64,000 bases of DNA from Euptelea pleiosperma (Eukaryota; Streptophyta; Magnoliopsida; Ranunculales; Eupteleaceae). The DNA lies in contig CM068553.1 in NCBI GenBank assembly GCA_035048495.1, positions 26,994,978 to 27,058,977 of the forward strand. The letters run 5' to 3'. This document shows, one piece after another, positions 45,301-57,300 of this stretch (its first letter is position 1; each line of letters begins with the position of its first letter). The notes beneath the pieces were generated by a model. It was not told where the DNA came from, did not search any database, and saw nothing but the letters and a program-made list of their open reading frames with translations. Position numbers and translations under genes: made by a program.

Positions 45301-48300
45301 ATTTATCCTCTTGTAGCCACCAATTCCTTTGTCATGGGTTTTCCGTTCAGACTTGTTCAAAGTGGCTCATCAGTCTTCTGATGACATCTCCATCTACGGC
45401 TTTGTGGCATCAAAGTCTACAATCATGCTACTCATTGCAGCAATCCCTCTCACCTTCTCACGGTCATCTCCCTCATCCTTATCAAGTACATGGTCGAATT
45501 GAGAGCATTTTATGCCGTTGGGTTTGGGATTGCACTGGGCATCTACATCTCTGCCGAAAACTTCCTCTAGGCCACAATGCTGCATGCCCTCATTGATTGC
45601 TCTCTCTTCACATCTCTCTCTCTCTCCACCCTTTTGCTCCCAACCCGATCGGGTTGGGCATGTAAGGCTTGACCTTGAGTTGGACTCGGGCTCGGGTTGG
45701 ATGGTCTAAAGGTTGGGTTGACTCCAACCCGCCCAACCTGCCCAAGTTGCAGCCCTAACAAGTGTTGGTTGAACTCTAGGCTAGTGGAAGTCTTTACTTT
45801 CATTAGACCTTCAATCAATAATTGTGGGTTTTACACTGCTTGATTGAGTTAATTATTTCCTAGCATATCTACATATTTGTGGTAGGTTGTTCGATTTATT
45901 TTATGCTTTTTATTATTCATAGTAATTTTTCTGTGAATTCAGTTCATCATTTAGGCTAGTTGTCATAGTCCTGCATCAAGTTAGCTTTTAAATCTATATA
46001 ACAAGTGATAACTAGTGGTCCAGATCAACCCATCTATTCAACGGTTGAGATCTACCCCCACCTAAACCCTATATGATATGCTTGAACAATAAGAGTTTTA
46101 CAAACTCATTCAACAATAAGAGTACGATAGACAAAAGGTAAACAATAAGCACATCCACAAGAAACAAGATTTATAGTGGTTTGATGACTCTCAAACCGCT
46201 CGCCTCGATCTATCATTGCAATTCACTCAATCTTGAAGTCACATCAATTATAATTGAATGAAATGGATAGGAATCCACCTAACCAAACAATCAAAAATCA
46301 ACTTGATCAACAAAGGGAATCCACCCGAAGTTCAAACGGTTAAGAATTCACTCAATCAAGCACATAATCAACCCAACACGAGGGAATTCACCAAAGTCCA
46401 AGAAGAGAAACCACTCACTTTGGCTCCAAATATAGAAGGAAATTCAATGAAGAACAAGAATGTTTCTCAATAGGCTGATATACAATAAAAATAACCTCTC
46501 TTGAAGATATACCAATGGAGAGAGGTGATGAAGCTCTATAGGATGCTTCTCTAAACTCTTCTTCCATTGTAGGGCGAATACACTAGAATAAGATACTTTG
46601 TAGGGCTTGAGCAAAGATATTAGTATGTCCTCACAAGCCAAAGGTCCCCCTTCATGGGATTTTACTTAGCAAGTATGTAGAGGAGGATATGGATTGATTA
46701 GTCTCATAGCGGTTCTCTTAGATGAAGATATTACTATTGCAATCAAGTGTTCCACCCTTTTTGGTGAAATCCCCTCATTTTATAAGCAAGAGAGCCTGTC
46801 TCAAGATCTTATTTTTAATCGCTGGACGGGCATGGTTGACCATTTGTTTTATTCGATTGACCAATTAGAAAGGTAATAGGACGATCGATCAATCAGATAG
46901 ATTAGTTGTTCATAGCGGTCGACCGGTTCCTAAGAGTGATTTATTGGTCTCTACTAGACTTAAGGATAGTGAAACAATCTCTAAGAGCGGTCGATCGCAT
47001 AATCAACACATGCCAATAACTCCAGAAACATGAGGAAAACTCATTCACGGACCTTGGGTCCGACCATATACCTTTTAAGCACATTTTCTTCAATATTGGC
47101 CTCTCAGAATTCCTTTGTCGTGCTTCTTGATTCTTGGAGTAGCTTTAGGCTTCACCTTGATCTTTAATGGTCTTCAGGCGTTGTCTTATCCGTTTAGATA
47201 TTACATGATATGATCCAAGGACAAAGACTAATACACTTGATATACATTTGGCATGTAATTCGACTAACTCAATAAGATACGACACTACAAATATATGTAG
47301 CTTTCTTAAAACTTTGGGGTCATAGACTCATAAGAGGGTACAAATCTTCCAGTTCAATTAACCGTCGTGAAGGTCACTTCGTTTTATATATAGTAATAAA
47401 TTATATTGCATTTAATCAATGATGTTTTTTTATCTAATATTGTACTCATTATTGTTGTATGAGTTCAGAAATTTTCTAGAAGACAAATGTCAAAAGATTA
47501 TCTAGAAATATCATTCGTTATGGACTTCCATATAAATAATGCATTGTGTGTTTTTATAGAAAACTCAAGGTATGTTGGTTTATGGACTTGTGTTGATGTC
47601 CTTCAACAAAAAATGTTTATATTGTAAGGTGCTTCAGCTAGCACTAAGATCTCTAGTAATTCCAAATTTAGTATTTTTATTTCAGGTGGAATACAAAGAA
47701 CATTCTTCAGGTCAAACACGTCATGCATTAGCGGAAGCTCCAAGGGAGGCTCTTCCTCTCGATTGTAGGCCTAGTTTTGGCATCGCATGGTTGACCAAAG
47801 ATAAGTTCAAGGTATGTATTATATAGTTCTAGTCTCTACTCTCTAACATGATATCATACCAGCATAAACCCTGTTGAATATCAAATCATGTGACATGTTA
47901 TAGCTGTATATAAATAATCTTGGATTTAATAGGTTCTATTAAGTTGTGACTATTCATTTCGTTTTTAGTTTCTAGGTCCTTAATGATTTAGGATGTTTTC
48001 ATACTCTTTCTGCTTTTTCGTAGGTGAATGAAACCTATAACTGCTGGTATACACCTGGCATTTCTAAAGTGGACATATATTCTGATGGTCTCTTCAATTG
48101 CCAAGCAGAAGATCCTTCTCTTGTTGAAATGATAAGAAGATATTCCATTCTGTGAGTAGATCCCATGCCTTTTTTTTCTTTTCCATTTAGTTGTGACTGT
48201 TGTTTTCTATGCAATTATGTTCATGAGGGGCACATATGGTTGTCCATATTCACGAGTCCTTTAATGCCTTCATCAAAGTTGTATAAAAAAAATTTGACGA

Positions 48301-51300
48301 GTCTCCTCTAGGAGATCTTGTTGTAAAAAATTGATCAGTCCTTTAATGCCTTGTCAAAATTCAAGGAAAACATTTGATGAGTCTCATCTAGGAGATCTTT
48401 TTGGCCAAAATTGATCTGTTGAATGATTGCAACCATTTGAGCTATCACATTCTTTTTGCATGGATAGGAAATATATGGTGAATGCTCCACTGAAAAGAAA
48501 TGTATAGCTGGTTACGCTATCCAATTAGGAGGAATATAGACCTGAAGGACCTTATTGTGGCACCTATCAAGTGGTGGTTCTTGTGTCCCAACCTCCGCAA
48601 GTGAGCCGCCTATGCGGCACATGCAAGGATTACAGCTTCTTAACCTGATAAAATTATCTTAAGCCTGAAAATGTGTTATTTGCTTATTTTGTAATTGCCT
48701 CTGCAACATTCAATTTTTATGACTGAGGACAGCAATTCTAGACCACTAAATGGGCATCTTTGGAGGAAATCAAATTGAGGCAAAGATCTAGGGTCAAATG
48801 GCTAAAAGAGGGGGATAACAATACCAAATTCTTCCACAAAATGGCCAATCTCAGAAGAAGACACAATTGCATATCCTCCATAATGATTGGGAATAGGACT
48901 TTTGTAGAGGAAGAGGAACTCAGAACTCAGAACTCAGATACCTTTGTTTTACTCGAACTTGTACTCGGAGACAACCACTGATAGACCCAAACTAGATGGA
49001 TTACACTTCGATTGCATCAGTGATGAGTCTAGAATGATCTAGAAAAGCCTTTCAGTGAGGAGGTGAGAGCATCAGTTTTTGAGATGTCAGGGGAGAAAGC
49101 ACCAAGTCTAGATGGATTTACTATGGCATTTTGTCATGAGTGCTGGGGATAATAAAAAAAGATTTGTTGAAGGTTTTTGAGGAGCTCCATACAAAGAATC
49201 ACCTTGACTATGGTAGCAATCAAACATTTATTGCTCTTATCCCAAAAGTTCAAGGAGCACAGGACATTAGAGACTTCAGACTCATTAGCCTGGTAGGAGG
49301 TATTTACAAAATTGTTGCTAAAATCTTAGCTTCTCGTCTCAAGAGGGTGTTGAATGAAATTATATCGGGAGAATAAGGGGCATTTGTAAAGGGTCGACAA
49401 ATTCTCGATGGAGTACTGATTGCAAATGAGTGTATAGAATCGAGGCGTAGATCAGGAGAACCATGGGTCATTTGTAAGATAGACCTTGAAAAAGCCTATG
49501 ACCATGTGAATTGGGGATTCTTAGATTATATGTTGAGAAGGATGGGCTTTGGGAATAAATGGAGAACTCGCGATTTTAATCAACGGATGCCCCTCAGGGG
49601 AATTACATTTATTTAAGCAACAAACTTAAACAAAAACACTCGCACAGATCAGGCACATCCATAAATCAGAAAACTATTTTTCAGAATATTAGATGAAGAA
49701 GGGCTAAATCACCATCGAGATGCTCCAAAAAATTTGCCAAAAATCACCAAAAAACTCAAAAAATCACCTTCCACCAAGAGATGAGGTTCTTGAGCTGCAA
49801 CCCCACCTATCTGTATGGCTACTGACGTCAGCCATACAACTCTAATGATGTCATCAGCCTGGACGAACTAGCTGAAAGCTCCCTAGTTGATTCCTCAAGA
49901 ACTCTTAATTCAGGCTCTGATACCAAGTTGAAATGGTGTTCTAGGGTTAGGGTTAGGTTTAGGTCTAGGGTTTCAAAGATAGAGGAAGGTGAGAAGAGAG
50001 GAAAAGGATGTCATGCTTAGCTCACATGACTCCCAAAAGTATTATTTATGTATGAAGGGCCATTGAAAACATAAAAATACACTCCACTAGGAGGTATTTA
50101 CAAAACTACCCTTTACATGTAAAATACGTATATGATAACAAATACTATAAAAGCATTAGTTGTAGTGGCTTTTTAAGACATTGGAGCTTGGTATCCCAAT
50201 CGTCTCTTTACTCCCTTGGCATCCATAAGAAGTGATTTCCTCCAAAGAAGATGAATCAAACTCAAATTACTTTGATGGTTGTCTGCTTGGCGCCTTTGGA
50301 ATTGGCGGTGTTTTCTAAACGGAAAATTTTCGAAACGAACCCAAGTTTTAGGGTATTTTCCGAAAAGAACCTTATTTTTGGAAATTTGTCAAAACAAACC
50401 TAGAACGCCGAACTGTTGGGCAGACTCTTACGAAAGTTCAAAATGCCAGAATTGCCCTTATTAAATTGCCAACATGGCTGTACTTACGACAGTGCAAAGA
50501 TACGCCAAACGGTTTGGCGTATCAATTAGAAAATCGCCTAACCGTATGGCGTTCCAATTTATAGATCGCCATACAGTTTGGCGGTTTGTAATTGAATACG
50601 CCATACGGTTAGGTGTTTCATTTTGGTATACGCCAAAAAAAATATTCTTCCGGCGATCTCCTCCGCCTCCTTGTCTGCCCACCTTCCCCGCCGTGACTCT
50701 GGTGGTTTTCGCTCCTGAAGAAACTCTTCCCCCCCCCCCCCCCCCCCCTCAGATATCTTAGGTAAGCCTCAAATCTTTTTTCCCACTTTCTTGGTTTAAC
50801 AGTAAAAAAAATTTTATTGTTAACCTTTTTTTTTTTTACTTTTAACTGTTAACCTTTTTTTTTTATTTTTAACTTTAACTCACATTTTTTTTACTCTTAA
50901 CTTGAACTCACATTTGATGGGGTTAAAAATTTTGGAATGGAATCATTTTTGGTGAGGATGGTCTTTACGGTGAGGAGATCACCTTCAGAAGAATTCAAAT
51001 CATTCTGAGATCCGTAGAATGGTTTACAAGTTGAAGAATCTGTGGACTGTCTATTTGTTTACCATGTTAACTTGAAAACCTACGGTTGATGTTAGAAATT
51101 TCAGAGTAGGCTGATTTTTTGTGGGGGTAATCACCAGTTGGCTACACCAAAATTGTGTGTGAAATTGTGAACTTTTTTGGGTCGTGATGTAACAAGGTAT
51201 ACCTGGGATCTTTTCATTTGCTGAAGCAGCATTTTTGGTAGTCACCACTGCCATCTGGGCGCACTGACCGCATGGATGTTTATCCCACCCCTTAATAGAC

Positions 51301-54300
51301 ATTTATACAAAAAATCAGCTTGTTTAATGATTTTTAGCCGGTTGTTTTAGTACTCAAAATATGGTTGCATTCAACGGCTATAAGAGTGCCTCAAAAAGTG
51401 CTAAAAAGTGTTAAAATCTAATGGTTATAGATTATGAATCAAGGTGATTTTTGGTCTGTATATCCACCAAGGGGTGGGATAAACATCCATGCGGTCAGTG
51501 AGCCCAGATGGCAGCGGTGACTACCAATAATGCTGCTTCCGCATATGAAACAATTTAGGCATACCGTGTTACATCTTTTTCTAATTTTTTTTAGGCTCAG
51601 GCTCTACTTACTGCCCTAAAATGATAGGCTCCAGTTACAGGGCACAATATGAGCCACGTGGCACACTCTTAGAGGACTGACTATATGGATGTTTGGTCAA
51701 TCCCTAAGTGGACCTACAAACCGAAAATCAGCCTGATTAGTGATTTATAGGCGTTGGATTGGACTTGTTTTCATGGGCTAATCTCAACTGTGGGAATTTG
51801 AGCAGTATTTGAGGTACAAAAATGCAACACTTATAAATCACTAATCAGGCTGATTTTTTCGAAAACGTTGAAATAACACATTTTTCAATGGACATCCAAC
51901 AGTGATGACAATGTTGGCATTGAAAACAATTGCATACTAGATTTGTCCGTATTATATGGTGGTCTGAGACCTGCACCTTATACAAGTGGCATTCAATACT
52001 CTGGAAGCCGGCCAATGTAATTTCCGATATAGAACTAAAGCTTACGTGGCTATTAGAGAAAAGTTCATACATCCTAAGGTTGTGATTTGATCAATGTTCA
52101 ACTTGGCATGAATTAACATATGAGGATTTCACTTATAATTAGGGCTGGCAATGGATCGGGTTCGAGTCGGATTGGTACTGATTTGGTACCGATCCGATAA
52201 GAAATCCAATCGATCCAGACCAGATCGGATCCTATATGTGTATAATATATAAGGCATATATTTATAAGTGTTGCATTTTTGTACCTCAAATACTACTCAA
52301 ATTCCCACAGTTGAGATCAGCCCATGAAAACAAGTCCAATCCAACGCCTATAAATCACTAATCAAGCTGATTTTTGGTTTGTAGGTCCACTTAGGGATTG
52401 ACCAAACATCCATACAGTCAGAGTCCTCTAAGAGTGTGCCACGTGGCTCATATTGTGTCCTGTAACTGGAGCCTGTCATTTTAGGGCAGTAAGTAGAACC
52501 TGAGCCTAAAAAAAATTGGAAAAAGATGTAACACGGTATGCCTAAAAATTGTTTCATATGCAGAAGCAGCATTATTGGTAATCACCACTGCCATTTGGGC
52601 TCACTGACCGCATGGATGTTTATCCCACCCCTTGGTGGATATACAGACCAAAAATCACCTTGATTGATAATCTATAACCATTAGATTTTAACACTTTTTA
52701 GCACTTTTTGAGGCACTCTTATAGCCGTTGAATGCAACCATTTTTTGAGTACTAAAACCAACGGCTAAAAATCATTAAACAAGCTGATTTTTTGTATGAA
52801 TGTCTATTAAGGGGTAGGATAAACATCCATGCGGTCAGTGCGCCCAGATGGCAGTGGTGATTACCAAAAATGCCGCTTCAGCAAATGAAAAGATCCCAGG
52901 TATACCTTGTTACATCACAACCCAAAAAAGTTCACAATTTCACACACAATTTTGGTGTAGCCAACTGGTGATTACCCCTACAAAAAATCAGCCTATTCTG
53001 AAATTTCTAACAACATCAATCGTGGGTTTTCAAGTTAACACGGTAAACAAATAGACGGTCCACAGATTCTTCAACTTGTAAACCATTTTACAGATCTCGG
53101 AATGATTTGAATTCTTCTGAAGGTGATCTCTTCACCGTAAAGACCATCCTCACCAAAAATGATTCCATTCAAAATTTTTAACCCCATCAAATGTGGGTTC
53201 AAGTTAAGAGTAAAAAAAATGTGGGTTAAAGTTAAAAGTAAAAAAAAAAAGGTTAACAGTTAAAAGTAAAAAAAAAAAGGTTAACAGTAAAAAATTTTTA
53301 CTATTAAACCAAGAAAGTGGGAAAAAAGATTTGGGGCTTACTTGAGAGATCTGAGGGGGGGGGGAAGAGTTTCTTCGGGAGCGCAAACCACAGGAGTCAC
53401 GACGGGGAAGGTAGGCAGACAAGGAGGCGGAGGAGATCGCCGGAAGAATTTTTTTTTTGGCGTATACCAAAATGAAACGCCTAACCGTATGGCGTATTCA
53501 ATTACAAACTACCAAACCGTATGGCGATCTGTAAATTGGAACGCGATACGGTTAGGCGATTTTCTAATTGATACGCCAAACCGTTTGGCGTATCTTTGCA
53601 CTGTCGTAAGTACAGCCACGTTGGCAATTTAATAAGGGCAATTCTGGCATTTTGAACTTTCGTAAGAGTCCACCCAACGGTTCGGCGTTCTAGGTTTGTT
53701 TTGACAAATTTCCAAAAATACGGTTCGTTTCGGAAAATACCCTAAAACTTGGGTTCGTTTCGAAAATTTTCCGTTTTCTAAATTTTGGAGGGTAAAATCA
53801 TCTATGTTTTTCGGGTCGGGTTGGAGAAGGTGATTTTAATAACGCCGAAGCACTTGCTCTTCTTTAAGGTTTAAAATCAGTTAAGGTTCTCAACTTGGAG
53901 AAAATTGTTGTTGAAGGTGACTCCTTAAATGACATATGTTGGGACTTGAGAAGTAGGATCATTGAGAATACTATATCATTACGAAATCAGGGATTTAGCA
54001 TTTTCTTTGATCATCTCATTCTCATGTGCCAAGATTGGCAAATGATTTAGTGGATTGTCTAGCAAGGGGACATATTTTCATAGAGATGACTTGTTTTTTG
54101 TAGTGAGTTTCTTCTATGTTTTGTCGTTTTCTCTCTTCTCTCCTATTTTTTCACTTGATGCTGGACAGCCTAAAATAATGGAAAACATAATTTAAGATGA
54201 CTGAATTAAGGGTCATAATTGGACTGTTGATGACAAAAAAATAGGTTGCAATGGATAGGGACGAAATTATGTTTATCAAGATTGAAGGTTATGACTTATG

Positions 54301-57300
54301 ACTATTATAGAACCAAATATAGGGTTAGGGTTTAACAATTTAGGATATGTAGATCTAAGATTAGGATTAGGCTGTATGGGACAACATTATAACATGATAC
54401 ATGTATTAAATTAGGGTTTAGTGGTGTCAATGGATGGTCGAAAATTTGAATTTGAATTTGAATTCGAATCCGTATTTGTATAATCGGATATTATCCAAAA
54501 ATTTCGGATATTGGATTCCGATAATTTTTGATATTTGAATACTTTTTGGATACATATTCAGATATTGATATATCCGATCCTATGTTACATGGACTCTTCT
54601 AAACGAAGGAAGTATCCGTGTCGGACTCCGACACGACATAGATTCTTGTGCGACACTTCCAAATTCTTTTTTTTTCTTTGCTTGCAAGATATTAACAGTT
54701 TCCATAGGCAATGAGTTCTATCTTTCACAATTGAAGTTTTGTATGTAACAAATATAACATTATATAAATGTATTCTCTTGTTTATTAGTATATGATTCAA
54801 ATCATTAGATATCTACCAAGAAAATCCAGATATTTTGCCACGGACTTGTCGTTATAAAATAAAAATAAATTAATAATTAGAATATTCAGCCGAGTCTTTG
54901 AATCCTATTTTTTGGGGTTTGCCGAGTCCGACACCTTGTATCCATGTCGGATTCTCACACATGTCCGTATCCATGCATCTTAGATCCAATCCGATATATT
55001 ATATAAATATAATTATTATAATAAATAATTGTATAGTAAATAAAAATATATATTCTTATATATATAACAGATTATATTTATTTATCATATAAATATAGTT
55101 ATTCTAATAAATATAATTATATATAATAAATAAATAATCATATAATTATATAAATATATAATTATGTATATCCGTTATATGATAATAAATATAATTATTT
55201 TATTTATTATATATCTGATTTACTTATTGGACGAATCTGATATTATTGGATATATGATAAGTTAATCGGATTCGAATTCAAATTCGAATATTGATTTAAA
55301 AAATCCGTCGGATATTGAATCAAATTCGAATATTCTTTTCGAATTCGAATATTCTTATATTTGATTCAAAAAATATCCGGTGACAGCCCTAGTTTAGTGA
55401 ATATGACTGATATCAGTAGTATTGGGGTTCAGAAAGGGGATTGACACTAGGATTATATAAGGTGAACAGTAGCTGAGTTTACAGAGGATAATAGGGGGCT
55501 AATCAGTATGTTCTTAACAAAAAGAAATCGGATTTTTATAGAGCCATCACAGGTATCAATGGGTATTTGTTTAGGGGCTACAATTGGATTTATGCAGGGA
55601 TGTATGTAGAAGGGGAGGGAAGTTAGGTATTATATGAGTGGACATATGAGATTACAATAACAATACGGTTTGTGGTTTAGCTAGAAGTGCAAGAATTGAG
55701 TACGAAGTAGAAATAGAGGGGGGAAGATTATAGAGAAGGAATGAGCATAGAATTAATGGATAATTGAAGTAGTCTAATTATTTCAAAGGAATTTTGGGAA
55801 AGAGTCTCATATGTTCAGAAAACCAGGTGGAGTTGCACCATAAAGAAGAGGAATCTCACCTTATAAAAAGCAGTAGTAAGGTTTCTTTCAATATCTCAAA
55901 ATAAGAGAATACATGTATATTTTTATTTTTTTGATTGGTAAAAAAGTGCATTGAAGGAGGGCTGAGAGGGCCCTAAAAACTGTACAAGAGAACGAAATAT
56001 ACATGTATATTTATAAAGGTACGGTCAGTAGCCTCCTCTACTTATTTCACTCAAATGAAGCATTATCTATTCATTGTTTTCCTAAAGTAAACATACCATA
56101 TGGAATATGTTGTCTTACTAAATATTCTCTAGAAGACTTTTGATTCTTAAAACTAGTTAAATACTAACACAGCTGGTTACTAACTTGTTATGGGGTCCAT
56201 TATGACAATAGCAAAAATCTCTCTTATGGGTTGGACAATAGTGGGCCCAACCATATTGGCTAGATGTATTAAAAACCGTCTCATGGGCTTCAAGTGCATT
56301 TGTGGGCTTTCTTGTGGTTGTAAACTTTTAACCCAATAGACTTAATTTCATCAATGTCCTTCGGCTTTGAAGAATTCGAACTTAGTGATTTGAAAATGTT
56401 AGAAGAGTTATTTGAAATGTGTTGGATGTGTATGGGTACTATTATCTTTTTGACTGTTTTCGATAATATAATATATTGTGGGGAGTTGACTAGGAGATTA
56501 AGCTAGTTCGACTTCTCTTCTTCTCTCAACTCTTCTTTCTTTCTTCTCAAAGCTCTAACTCTAACCTATCTTACATCATATCAGAGCAAGGTTTTGATAC
56601 CTTAGAAGAAAACTAATCCTCTCATCTTCTCCAAGTTCATCCCTTTTTTGTTCATTCTCTCTTGGGAATTAAGTTATCAAGTTTGGTGTTGATTGTACTC
56701 CGTGAAGAGTATTGTGAACAATACAGTTTTTTTTAAAGCTAGAGCTTGCTCTACAGGCCACCGCTTGCTAAAAACGAGTTTTGCAGGCTAGGGTTTGATA
56801 AAATAAGTTGTGGCAGCCTATGTAGAGGCTTCCGCAAGCCCTTGAAGGTGTTTTTGGTACTTTCTGTAACCCTTGCAATCTATGTTACCTGGATACGGCA
56901 AGGACACGGGACCGACACGGGGAGGATACGGCATTTACACTTAAAATGGAAGTATCCGACACGGATACGGCACCCATTTTGAAGTATCCGGGTATCATAG
57001 CTTGCAATAATATTTTGGTGTTGTCTGATGTGCGTTGGTGCTGTTTGCAGCCCTTGAAGTGGAATTAGAATGGTGTTTGCTGCTGTGGGTTATAGAACAG
57101 TATGTATCCCAATATTAGTGTTAATTTTATGTTCTTGAATTCTACTAAGGAGATATGAGAACATGTTGGAAAGGTATACTCTGTTGAGAATAACATTACC
57201 AAGACATATCAATTGGTTGAAGAATACTTTAATTTGCAACATGGTGATAAGAAACTTATCGATTACCATTCATCTTTGTAGAATATCTGGAACGAGTTGA

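Larger units (their letters stand above)
40396..47685 (+). other. Intron 2 (7.3 kb, transposon-filled)
   Basis: Donor AAG|GTGATT, acceptor TATTTCAG. Holds a direct repeat pair (41281-41604 and 45072-45930), a LINE, a copia remnant, a hAT MITE, a hAT element and LTR-like debris at 46050-47200. Confidence 0.8.
50319..53772. mobile_element. Mutator-like element with 1.5 kb inverted arms
   Basis: Arms at 50320-51837 and 52261-53772 are inverted copies, colinear over their whole length with only small indels. The ends share GGAAAATTTTCGAAACGAAC. A 9-bp TSD flanks it. The target was a LINE RNase H gene: reading across the empty site joins GAFGIGGVF to LEGKIIYVF, with one stop at the joint. Each arm carries a 32-bp-period palindrome array, a copy related to MITE family C, a full family B MITE and part of a family A MITE. 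The 423-bp loop has a possible transposase scrap and part of a hAT element. No full transposase, so it is non-autonomous. Confidence 0.9.

Noticed and set aside
45120..45596. 158-codon plus frame
   Set aside because: It crosses the TSD and TIR of the hAT element, joining repeat and element sequence, so it is not an ancestral gene.
50503..50650. Regular palindromic repeats with spacers, resembling a CRISPR array
   Set aside because: Context is plant nuclear DNA inside a Mutator-like arm; the spacers are A/T-rich, 14 nt and related to each other, and no cas genes exist.
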